A DNA stretch of 64,000 nt from an uncultured Prevotellaceae bacterium (GTDB lineage: Bacteria; Bacteroidota; Bacteroidia; Bacteroidales; Bacteroidaceae). How positions within the stretch are numbered: the first letter of the stretch is position 1; every line of letters starts with the position of its first letter. The notes under the pieces are model-generated. The model was not told the DNA's origin, made no database searches, and worked only from the letters and a program-made list of their open reading frames with translations. The position numbers and the translations under genes were made by a program. Positions 6,379-12,611 of the stretch are shown here, piece by piece. The stretch is taken from positions 23,921 to 87,920 of the forward strand of contig CAMKSE010000020.1 in the NCBI GenBank assembly GCA_946415365.1. The letters run 5' to 3'.

Positions 6379-7389
6379 TCACTTTAGTTCTCTGAATCGC
6401 TGTTGTAATTCCTTCATGCGCTCAATCAGCATATCGTAAGGTAGAGAATCGCCATAGATAAAATTCTGTTGCATACTGGTATAGTCACGTCGCAGACTAT
6501 CTTCAACCTCTGATGGAGGAACAAATGAAATCGTTGAGGGTTGATGACTATTATAATCAAGTCCACTCCATGCAGTAAACTTACTCCGATGCTCCACGAT
6601 ATCATTATAGAGCTGGCTATCGTTCATAGCCTCTTTTGCAAATGGCTTGTCCATCATCTTCTCAATATCATAAAGATGCCTGGTCAGACGTTCTAAGTGC
6701 GTGCAACCATTGGGGCGATTGAACTCCTCGTGCAAAAGAAACACCTTTTCTAAGAAGGTTCTGCCAGGCAATACTGTTGGAACAAGGAATGGGGCTTCTG
6801 CGAAAGACTCGTCTGCATATTCCTCTGCAATCATTGAACGCATGGGAATCTCCTTGAATGGCTCTCGCATGGAACGACAACTTATCTCCAACTTCACCCG
6901 TTTATTGATATATGGATTGATGGAGGGAAGCACGGATTTGTATTCTATAAAGAGTTCCACAGGGTCTTTATCTGACTCCTTGACAGGCGGGACAAGGACG
7001 TTTATTTTGTCTGCAAGTCCCAATTCTCCTAACTGATTTGCAAGAGATGGAGCAAAAGTGTCCTCAATATACTTCTTTGAAGTCTTGCGTAATTTGTCGC
7101 GTTGGTTCTTGCCTAAGTCTTTGGCAAAGCCGAAAAACTCGCGATCGATCGCAAGATCTATATCTTCACTGAACCTGTCAATAAGATTCCATCCCTTGCT
7201 CAGACTCGTTCCCCCTTTAAATACAATGCTTTTTCCTGCAGGCAATGAGAATAGAGCTTTTAGGACCATGCTGACCCAAAAGTCCTTTTCTATTGCGATA
7301 ACGTCAAGCTTCCGTTTCTCCCTGACGTTTTCAAGTATTACCTGACGCTCACTGATGTCAAGGTCTGTCCATAACTGCTGTCGTTTCAT
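6379..7389 (-). CDS. AbiEii/AbiGii-type nucleotidyltransferase toxin
   Basis: A 336-aa protein with the nucleotidyltransferase core: GGTSLSKG at residues 59-66 and SEDIDL at 74-79, the GG[S/T]-x-x-x-G and (E/D)-D-x-D signatures of the MenA/AbiEii group. The conserved basic IEKDFWVS motif lies upstream of them. Enzymes of this family transfer nucleotides to tRNA 3' ends and stop growth; abortive phage infection is the known role of AbiE. The gene follows the abiEi-type antitoxin gene by 19 nt, the usual order. The length is normal and the catalytic residues are intact, so the toxin looks active. Confidence 0.9.
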   Translation of the reverse strand: MKRQQLWTDLDISERQVILENVREKRKLDVIAIEKDFWVSMVLKALFSLPAGKSIVFKGGTSLSKGWNLIDRFSEDIDLAIDREFFGFAKDLGKNQRDKLRKTSKKYIEDTFAPSLANQLGELGLADKINVLVPPVKESDKDPVELFIEYKSVLPSINPYINKRVKLEISCRSMREPFKEIPMRSMIAEEYADESFAEAPFLVPTVLPGRTFLEKVFLLHEEFNRPNGCTHLERLTRHLYDIEKMMDKPFAKEAMNDSQLYNDIVEHRSKFTAWSGLDYNSHQPSTISFVPPSEVEDSLRRDYTSMQQNFIYGDSLPYDMLIERMKELQQRFRELK

Positions 7390-7408
7390 TCCTTATACCT
7401 CATTATAA

Positions 7409-8005
7409 TTATGAATACAGAGGAGCCAGTTTCTTTCTAATCCAAGCTGGTGCTTTTAGAAAGTCAGCTTTGATTGCCTCTTTGTCATCTTTTGATAATA
7501 TCTCTATAATCCGAGTTGCCATAGTATCATCTACATTCGCAGCTCCAAGATCCCTCATGGCTGTAATGGCTAAAGGAAACAAGGTACTTTGGAATGAGAA
7601 CATCTTTGGTACGGCCCGCTTCAGAGTGATGGTTTGATTTCCAACCTTAATTGTACGCGGTGTACCATTAGTAATAAAAACAGCATTGGTTGGAATCTGG
7701 GTAGACAAGCCCAATTCGTTCAGTGCCATTGCGCCAGAAGGAATCACCTTCGCATGATCTTTACCTGCTACAGCTTGCGCTATCTCATAGGGAGTCGGTT
7801 TGACAATGCCAAAACGAGTCTGCTTGGGGTAGAGGTAAAGCCCTTGAGTTAATCGTACTAGCATACCTTCCTCTTCCAACCTTGATAACACTCTCGTAAC
7901 CAACGAGTCGTTGTTCAAGTCGGCAAAATCGCTAATGGTGTACATCTTATTTTCACCACCTGAAACGATGCGATTCCGTATCTCCTTTGATAGTATCTGG
8001 GGCAT
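7409..8005 (-). CDS. AbiEi-type antitoxin (DUF6088-like)
   Basis: A 198-aa protein from ATG 8005 (MPQILSKEIRNRIVSGGENK). The frame extends to 8089, but the added codons lie in the presumed promoter. It has an N-terminal winged-helix pattern (MYTISDFADLNNDSLVTRVLSRLEEEGML followed by GLYLYPK), then the AbiEi C-terminal region PYEIAQAVAGKDHAKVIPSGAMALNELGLSTQ. It is the antitoxin of the downstream nucleotidyltransferase. AbiEi proteins repress their own promoter; two direct repeats at 8032-8054 and 8093-8115 are candidate operators. Confidence 0.88.
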   Translation of the reverse strand: MPQILSKEIRNRIVSGGENKMYTISDFADLNNDSLVTRVLSRLEEEGMLVRLTQGLYLYPKQTRFGIVKPTPYEIAQAVAGKDHAKVIPSGAMALNELGLSTQIPTNAVFITNGTPRTIKVGNQTITLKRAVPKMFSFQSTLFPLAITAMRDLGAANVDDTMATRIIEILSKDDKEAIKADFLKAPAWIRKKLAPLYS

Positions 8006-8031
8006 ACAATTATAATTAATCCTTAAATTTC

Positions 8032-8115
8032 TGTCCGAAATTAGATATTTTTTTCGGAACAAACAAGAAAAAGCATGGAATTTTTGCATTTTTGTCCGAA
8101 ATTAGACGTTTTTTT
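8032..8115. promoter_or_regulatory. Two direct repeats upstream of abiEi, candidate operators
   Basis: TGTCCGAAATTAGA followed by two variable bases and a T-run occurs at 8032-8054 and again at 8093-8115, a 61-bp period. The first copy also forms an inverted repeat with TTTCGGAAC just downstream. These are likely binding sites for the AbiEi-type repressor. Confidence 0.55.
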
Positions 8116-8336
8116 AAGACTTATTGACTATTCCGATGCATTTTTATTGGTTTTCTTATCTCAATTTGGGAAGAAATGTGTACCTTTGCCACTGGTTATT
8201 AGATGTTTGCTACAAGGATGCTTATAAGCATTTTGCAACATTAAGACCGCATGCTCACGCAAGTAGTTGTAAATCAATGAATGTCTCATTCGAGGAGGTT
8301 AGTAGAAACTGATAGTCCGCTCATAATCGTCCCGTT

Positions 8337-8408
8337 TTACATAAGTCCGAAATTCGCAAACTTCGGATAATGCTTCTTCTTTTCCTCTACAATTGTTTCT
8401 ATTGGCAT
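8337..8408 (-). CDS. Possible 23-aa peptide with its own promoter
   Basis: A minus-strand frame starting MPIETIVEEKKKHYPKF and ending NFGLM. It starts about 22 nt downstream of a TATCTTTG element at 8436-8443. There is no known family. It may be a gene remnant. The only support is the well-spaced promoter. Confidence 0.3.
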   Translation of the reverse strand: MPIETIVEEKKKHYPKFANFGLM

Positions 8409-8435
8409 TTTGAATTGCTTTAAGTTTCTAATGTG

Positions 8436-8443
8436 CAAAGATA
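8436..8443 (-). promoter_or_regulatory. TATCTTTG -7 element
   Basis: The minus strand reads TTGTATCTTTGCACATT, a good TAnnTTTG match upstream of the 23-codon frame. Confidence 0.45.
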
Positions 8444-8494
8444 CAAATTATTTTGAAAAGTAAAAAAAATATTGAGAAAAAAGATAAAAACACC

Positions 8495-8578
8495 TTATTT
8501 ATTAAGTGAAACAATATAGTCGTTCGCGAGTGTGGCGAAGATGATCAACATGATGAATAAGAGAAATAATCCAGCCAT
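8495..8578 (-). CDS. 27-aa hydrophobic small membrane peptide
   Basis: Minus-strand ATG 8578 opens MAGLFLLFIMLIIFATLAND and ends YIVSLNK. Residues 3-18 form a single strong transmembrane helix with polar ends, the shape of small membrane proteins or type I toxins. The start lies about 40 nt downstream of a TTTACTTTG element (8618-8626), which is itself next to hairpin repeat copy 2. It is too short for standard gene finders. I know of no named family for it. Confidence 0.45.
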   Translation of the reverse strand: MAGLFLLFIMLIIFATLANDYIVSLNK

Positions 8579-8630
8579 AACTTTTACTTTTTAGTTCGAC
8601 AATTATGTTATCGGGTGCAAAGTAAAGTTG

Positions 8631-8684
8631 AGGGTGTCCCAAAAGTCAGGACACCACATAAAGTTTTAATATCTTTTAAGAATT
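8631..8684. repeat. Hairpin repeat, copy 2
   Basis: The first 25 bp match copy 1 (5593-5617) exactly; the AT-rich half shares TTTAATATCTTTTAAGAAT. It ends 7 bp from the stop codon of the WYL regulator gene. Its other side abuts the promoter of the 27-aa peptide. Confidence 0.8.
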
Positions 8685-8691
8685 TCGGGCG

Positions 8692-9612
8692 CTATTCGTA
8701 ACGATTGAGGGCGTCGCGGAGCATCTGGTGCATCTTTTCTCGTAGTTCGAGGGGTTCGAGCACCTCAATGCCGGCACCATGCTTGAGCAGCTCATTCAGG
8801 AAGTCGGCAGTGGGACGGATGTCGAACGAGAAATCGCTATAGGGCGTAATGGATGAGTCGGCGTGGGTGATTTCGCCAGACTGGAGCTCGCGCTGGGACG
8901 GATGCAGGGGCAGCGTGCGCAGGTAGTTGGGTGTCCAGTTGTGGGCGCGGACGATGACGTGGGACAGCGGTGTGTCAGTGGTCAGCACGCCAAAGTATTC
9001 AGAGAAATAGGCCTGTGACGAGAAGTCGGCAGGCATCTCGAAGGTCTCGTCAGTCAGTTCCACCTTCGTCATGCGGTCGAGGGCGTAGATGCGCATCTGG
9101 TTCTCGTCGTTCTGCGCCAACAGATACCAGCGCTGGCGAAACAGCTTCAGGGCATAGGGACAAACCTCCTTCTCGTAGCCCTCGGCCTCGAACTTCTTGT
9201 AGCCCATCAGCAGGCGGCGGTTGGTCTTGATGGCGCGAATGATGGTGTCGAGATATTCCTCACCTTCAGGCACGCTCTCCAGGATGATGCGTTCCTTGAT
9301 AGAGGCGCTGTCGGCCAGCACGCCATGCACGGTGAGCGTGGAGAAGAGCCAGCGCTCGATGCTGTCATCGCTGAGAACTTCTTTGTTGTTGATGTAATAT
9401 TTATAGGTACGCGGTTCGCACTCGATGATGATGCCAAACATATCGAGGATGGCGTCACGATGACGATTGAACGAGGAGCGTTGCAACGGATTGCCGTCGG
9501 CCACGCCGTCGTCCTGCCACTTCTGGTTCAATTCTTCGAGGGTCAATTTGCGGTAGGCCTTGAGCGTGTTGATGATCCAGATGTACTGGTGAAATATCTG
9601 AGCTGGTTTCAT
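8692..9612 (-). CDS. WYL-domain transcriptional regulator
   Basis: A 306-aa protein from ATG 9612 (MKPAQIFHQYIWIINTLK). The frame extends to 9675, but the extra codons overlap the promoter. The N-terminal 90 residues form a helix-turn-helix region (LTLEELNQKW, SSFNRHRDAILDMFG). The middle carries a WYL domain, with GYKKFEAEG followed by CPYALKLFRQRWYLLAQ and YALDRM. The C-terminal part is the usual WCX-like extension. WYL proteins sense nucleic acid or nucleotide ligands and often control defence or stress loci; this one lies next to a toxin-antitoxin islet. The length is normal. Confidence 0.88.
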   Translation of the reverse strand: MKPAQIFHQYIWIINTLKAYRKLTLEELNQKWQDDGVADGNPLQRSSFNRHRDAILDMFGIIIECEPRTYKYYINNKEVLSDDSIERWLFSTLTVHGVLADSASIKERIILESVPEGEEYLDTIIRAIKTNRRLLMGYKKFEAEGYEKEVCPYALKLFRQRWYLLAQNDENQMRIYALDRMTKVELTDETFEMPADFSSQAYFSEYFGVLTTDTPLSHVIVRAHNWTPNYLRTLPLHPSQRELQSGEITHADSSITPYSDFSFDIRPTADFLNELLKHGAGIEVLEPLELREKMHQMLRDALNRYE

Positions 9613-9617
9613 GACTG

Positions 9618-9625
9618 CAAAGGTA
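9618..9625 (-). promoter_or_regulatory. TACCTTTG -7 element, nearly leaderless
   Basis: The minus strand reads CAGTACCTTTGCAGTCATG. The G of the element is only 5 nt from the ATG of the WYL gene, so the transcript would start at or next to the start codon. Confidence 0.6.
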
Positions 9626-9673
9626 CTGCTTTTTTTCGAGAAACAAGCATAATCATGAAAATATTGTGTATGC

Positions 9674-9854
9674 ACCTAACAACCTAACAACCTAACACCC
9701 TCACATTTGGTATTTTGCATTATACTAGAAATGTTGACTATATCTTTTATATTTATATATATTATAATATATATAAATATAATATATAAATCTCTTTTTC
9801 TTACCTCAATACGAAAATCGTAAAGTGAGGGTGTTAGGTTGTTAGGGTGTTAGG
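9674..9854. repeat. Inverted 9-mer arrays around an AT-rich palindromic core
   Basis: A perfect 22-bp inverted repeat lies at 9683-9704 and 9825-9846, made of CCTAACAAC-type units next to CACCCTCAC / GTGAGGGTG. The 120-bp interior carries a long TATATA palindrome near 9750-9780. The architecture is the same as the other repeat elements in this window. Confidence 0.75.
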
Positions 9855-10048
9855 GTATCTGTCTGCACATAGTGAAGACATGTATTCTCCTTTCTTTACA
9901 AATTGACTTCGTCGAATTCCTCCTTGCAAGGCATAACCCTGGCTTAGGCCAGCCCCTTCTCAAGGGGCTTCAAACATTCGTCATTTTAACATTTCAAATA
10001 AATTTGAAATAAATTGGGGAAAAGCTTGTTTTGCATCTGAAATTTTCG

Positions 10049-10056
10049 TACCTTTG
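10049..10056 (+). promoter_or_regulatory. TACCTTTG -7 element of the HU-like gene
   Basis: CGTACCTTTGCACTG matches TAnnTTTG. TTG triplets lie upstream at 10025 and 10031. The leader to ATG 10252 is about 190 nt. Confidence 0.65.
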
Positions 10057-10062
10057 CACTGT

Positions 10063-10251
10063 CAAAAGAAAGATAAAATTTGCGCCCTAACTAGAGAAAA
10101 ATTTTTTCTTGGCTAGCGAATTAAAACTCTCCAGTTAAGTGGCAAAAATGGAGTCTGACGATTGATGGCGGAGGGCAGAGGAATGACGTCGCCAAAGCCC
10201 AAAGTCTGAGAGTAACAACAATAGTAATTAACCATGAAAAAACATTAAATT
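10063..10251 (+). promoter_or_regulatory. Long structured leader of the HU-like gene
   Basis: About 190 nt of untranslated leader. Pairs such as ACTCTCCAG with a later TGGAGTCTG, and GGCGG with TCGCC, can form stems. A four-codon frame ATG AAA AAA CAT TAA (10233-10247) ends 4 nt before the start codon. No known riboswitch class is recognised. Confidence 0.35.
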
Positions 10252-10830
10252 ATGGCACTTAAAGTAAAAGCAGTTGAGAAGAAGATCAAGTTTGACAAGA
10301 ACCCTGACAACCCTGGTGTGTGGCGTTATGTGATGAGCCCTGAGCTCTACACTCCGCTGAGTCAGGCGAAGGTTATCAAGGAGGCCGCCCTGCGTAGCGG
10401 CGTGAGCCGAGGTGTGATGCAGGCCTGCTGGGACGCAGCCGGTGAGGTGATCAAAGCGTGGGCTACTGAGGGCCACAGTGTGGCTCTGCCCGGACTGGGC
10501 ACGATGCGCTTCGGCCTGCGTTCGAAGGCCGTGGAGGACGTTAACAAGGTGAAGGCTGGTCTGATTACCACTCGCCGCATCATCTTCACTCCGAGCGTCG
10601 ACCTGAAGGAGGAGCTGGCGAACACCGCCGTACAGATTACCTGCTACGACCGCGACGGCAACGAGGTGAAGCGCGTGACCTCGACCGACGATGGCACCGT
10701 GGAGGATCCTGAGAACGAGGGTAGCAACACCCAGAGCGGCACCGAGAACGGTGGCCAGAATCAGGGTGGCACTCAGAACGGTGGCGGCAACAATGGCGGC
10801 GATGACGACGACACTGGCGAGAACGATTAG
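10252..10830 (+). CDS. HU-like DNA-binding protein with Gly/Asn/Asp tail
   Basis: A 192-aa protein. Residues 1-125 follow the Bacteroidales HU-related family: MALKVKAVEKKIKFDKNPDNPG, SQAKVIKEAALRSGVSRGVMQACWDA, then GHSVALPGLGTMRFGLRSKAVE, the beta-arm-like part. From about residue 147 the chain is a low-complexity acidic, Gly/Asn/Gln-rich tail (GTENGGQNQGGTQNGGG, then DDDDTG). It probably binds DNA in the cytoplasm; the target is unknown. In related genomes this gene is followed by a smalltalk gene and often a cell-wall amidase; here the amidase is missing. The Asp-rich end is typical of this family. Confidence 0.85.
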   Translation: MALKVKAVEKKIKFDKNPDNPGVWRYVMSPELYTPLSQAKVIKEAALRSGVSRGVMQACWDAAGEVIKAWATEGHSVALPGLGTMRFGLRSKAVEDVNKVKAGLITTRRIIFTPSVDLKEELANTAVQITCYDRDGNEVKRVTSTDDGTVEDPENEGSNTQSGTENGGQNQGGTQNGGGNNGGDDDDTGEND

Positions 10831-10894
10831 AGAGAGTAGCGCCTAGGTGCACTCTCTTTACAACGAGAATGTTTAACCCTTAAAATCTAATGCT

Positions 10895-11008
10895 ATGAAA
10901 AAGGAAACTTGGAAGACCATCATTCAGTTCGTCATCAGCATCCTCACGGCAGCCCTGACTGCCCTCGGAACGACGAGCTGCATGGGTCGTGGACCAATCG
11001 CATTCTAA
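10895..11008 (+). CDS. Smalltalk protein (37 aa)
   Basis: ATG 10895 opens a 37-codon frame starting MKKETWKTIIQFVISILTAA, then TALGTTSCMGRGPIAF. It has a basic start, one hydrophobic helix and a lipobox-like TTSC motif. This fits the short Bacteroides family named smalltalk protein, which regularly follows an HU-like gene. The biochemical role is unknown; the Cys could be lipidated. It is transcribed with the HU-like gene (gap 64 nt) and followed by a terminator. Confidence 0.85.
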   Translation: MKKETWKTIIQFVISILTAALTALGTTSCMGRGPIAF

Positions 11009-11019
11009 GAAGCGAGGCG

Positions 11020-11064
11020 AAGGAGGGGACTGGCAGTCTGAACTGTCGGCCTCCTTTATTTTGT
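11020..11064 (+). terminator. Terminator after HU-like/smalltalk genes
   Basis: Stem AAGGAGG (11020-11026) / CCTCCTT (11050-11056), with an inner GGCAGT/ACTGTC-type pairing, followed by TATTTTGTATTATTTC. Confidence 0.75.
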
Positions 11065-11089
11065 ATTATTTCTTTGTTCCTTGAAATAT

Positions 11090-12592
11090 CTACTTTTTGC
11101 TTCCCAACATGATTCTAACACCCAATGGTACAGAGAAGGTGGTAGAATGAGCGGTGCGCCAGGTATCAAGGCCATCTCCTGTCTTGAAGAAATACTGCAT
11201 ACTGGGTTCTGCATAGATACCAATGACAGGTGTCAGCCGATACTCCAGACCAACGCCAACGCCTACAGACCACTGTACGGAGGGACTGAGCTTAAGATCC
11301 TCGACCTTCACCTGAAGACCATCCACAAAACTGGCTTTCTGCTGTTTCCCATGTAAAGGCAGTTCCAGCATGGTTTGGGCAGTGCCATAGATGCTCCAAC
11401 GATTGCTTCTGACGGGATACCACGACAGTCGCAATGGAATACCCAGATAGTGCAGTCGTTGCTGCTTTTCATCCCATGCATAGGTGTTTCCGATATGCGT
11501 CTCTGAATAGAGTTGCGTATATTGCAATCCTGTACCAACGGAGAGGCGGCTGTTCAACATCTTGTTCACCTGCAAGGCGATGGTCATAGGCAGACGATGG
11601 TGGGTGATGGTGTCCAGCACAGGATCATTCATGTCTTTTACGCCATAAGGCAGGTTGAACGATGACTGTCCGTTGAAACCGCTGTAGGCCAGTGCCAGCA
11701 TCCAGTCCTGATTGCTGGTTGCGGCTTTGATGGCTGGCAAGTCGGGAGTCTCGAAGATGGCGTTCTTCTCCTCCTCCTTTATCGGGCGAAGAGGCTTCTC
11801 CTGGGCTTTCGTGGTGTCTATCTCAGTCGTTTCTGCTGGTAAGGATATCGTGGAGTCGGTCATTGTCACCGGCGGAGCGACAACTTGGGCTGTATGGACT
11901 GGCTGTTTACTGAGCCTAAACGGTACGTTTTCCTTGTCTATGCTATCTGTTGTACTATGGTAAACAGTTTGCTGAGGCTCAACAGGTGCAATCAATGGTG
12001 TTGAAGGCTGTCGCAACGACTGCCAAAGTCCGATGGGCACACCTATGGCCAGCAGTCCCAGCAACAGTACGGCCAGCGAACGGCGCAGCATTTTCTTGGC
12101 ACGGAACAGTTCTGCTGACGAGGTGTGGGAGTCGATATTGAGCAGGTCGGCTATCTGCTGATGGCTCATCCCTTCCAACACAGACATACGGAACACTTTT
12201 TGATAGCTGTTTGGCAGCTGGTCGATAAGTGCCATAATCTCCTCGTATGTCTCTTCCGATTCCACTGTCACAGGCATTACAGCCATCTCATTAATGCTGT
12301 CGAAGGGTACAACATGATTTTGCTTGTGCTGCTGCAGATAGGCCAGCGTCAGGTTCTGTGTGACCTTCTGCATCCAGGCCTCGGCCTTTGAGGTGTCCTT
12401 AATCGAACCTATCTTGCTGAAGATCAGGAGGAACGCGTCGTGAAGCAGATCTTCGGATGTACTCTTGTCAGGCACATAGCGCTGACAGACACGGAGCAGC
12501 CGGTCGTGCATCAGTGTGTACAACTGTCCGAATGCCTCGCGGTCGCCCCGCTGGCACTGCTCCACAATCTGTCTAACGCGTCCTGCTTCCAT
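11090..12592 (-). CDS. ECF sigma factor fused to a predicted outer-membrane beta-barrel
   Basis: A 500-aa single frame. Residues 8-90 are sigma region 2 (CQRGDREAFGQLYTLM, TSEDLLHDAFLLIF, AEAWMQKVTQNLTLAYLQQHK). Residues 113-172 are region 4, with EGMSHQQIADLLNIDSHTSS as the helix-turn-helix. One membrane helix follows at about 173-190, then a Pro/Thr-rich linker to about 285. From 290 to the end the chain has alternating-strand, barrel-type sequence ending VPLGVRIMLGSKK, like small outer-membrane porin-family domains. In Bacteroidetes that arrangement (cytoplasmic part, helix, barrel) is known for anti-sigma proteins; here the sigma factor itself carries it. It is third in an operon with a BspA-like protein and a C13 peptidase. 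Confidence 0.85.
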   Translation of the reverse strand: MEAGRVRQIVEQCQRGDREAFGQLYTLMHDRLLRVCQRYVPDKSTSEDLLHDAFLLIFSKIGSIKDTSKAEAWMQKVTQNLTLAYLQQHKQNHVVPFDSINEMAVMPVTVESEETYEEIMALIDQLPNSYQKVFRMSVLEGMSHQQIADLLNIDSHTSSAELFRAKKMLRRSLAVLLLGLLAIGVPIGLWQSLRQPSTPLIAPVEPQQTVYHSTTDSIDKENVPFRLSKQPVHTAQVVAPPVTMTDSTISLPAETTEIDTTKAQEKPLRPIKEEEKNAIFETPDLPAIKAATSNQDWMLALAYSGFNGQSSFNLPYGVKDMNDPVLDTITHHRLPMTIALQVNKMLNSRLSVGTGLQYTQLYSETHIGNTYAWDEKQQRLHYLGIPLRLSWYPVRSNRWSIYGTAQTMLELPLHGKQQKASFVDGLQVKVEDLKLSPSVQWSVGVGVGLEYRLTPVIGIYAEPSMQYFFKTGDGLDTWRTAHSTTFSVPLGVRIMLGSKK

Positions 12593-12611
12593 TTATTGAA
12601 TGTGATACTGA

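Larger units (their letters stand above)
8006..8691. other. Intergenic region with operators, two tiny frames and hairpin repeat copy 2
   Basis: Between the abiEi-type gene and the WYL regulator lie candidate operators (8032-8115), a promoter with a 23-codon frame (8337-8408), a 27-codon hydrophobic frame (8495-8578) and hairpin repeat copy 2 (8631-8684). I see nothing supportable in 8116-8336 beyond an isolated plus-strand TACCTTTG at 8181-8188. Confidence 0.55.
9613..10251. other. Intergenic region with inverted-repeat element and HU leader
   Basis: Contains the WYL promoter, the inverted-repeat element at 9674-9854, an unassigned stretch at about 9855-10030, a TACCTTTG promoter at 10049-10056 and a leader of about 190 nt for the HU-like gene. 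I see no gene in it. Confidence 0.55.

Noticed and set aside
8124..8312. 62-codon plus-strand frame near TACCTTTG at 8181
   Set aside because: The promoter-like site lies inside the frame, the spacing to a -33 element is wrong, and the composition is not coding-like.
8631..8684. Simple transcription terminator for the WYL gene
   Set aside because: The hairpin is strong, but there is no T-run after it on either strand, and the same sequence occurs at 5593-5646.
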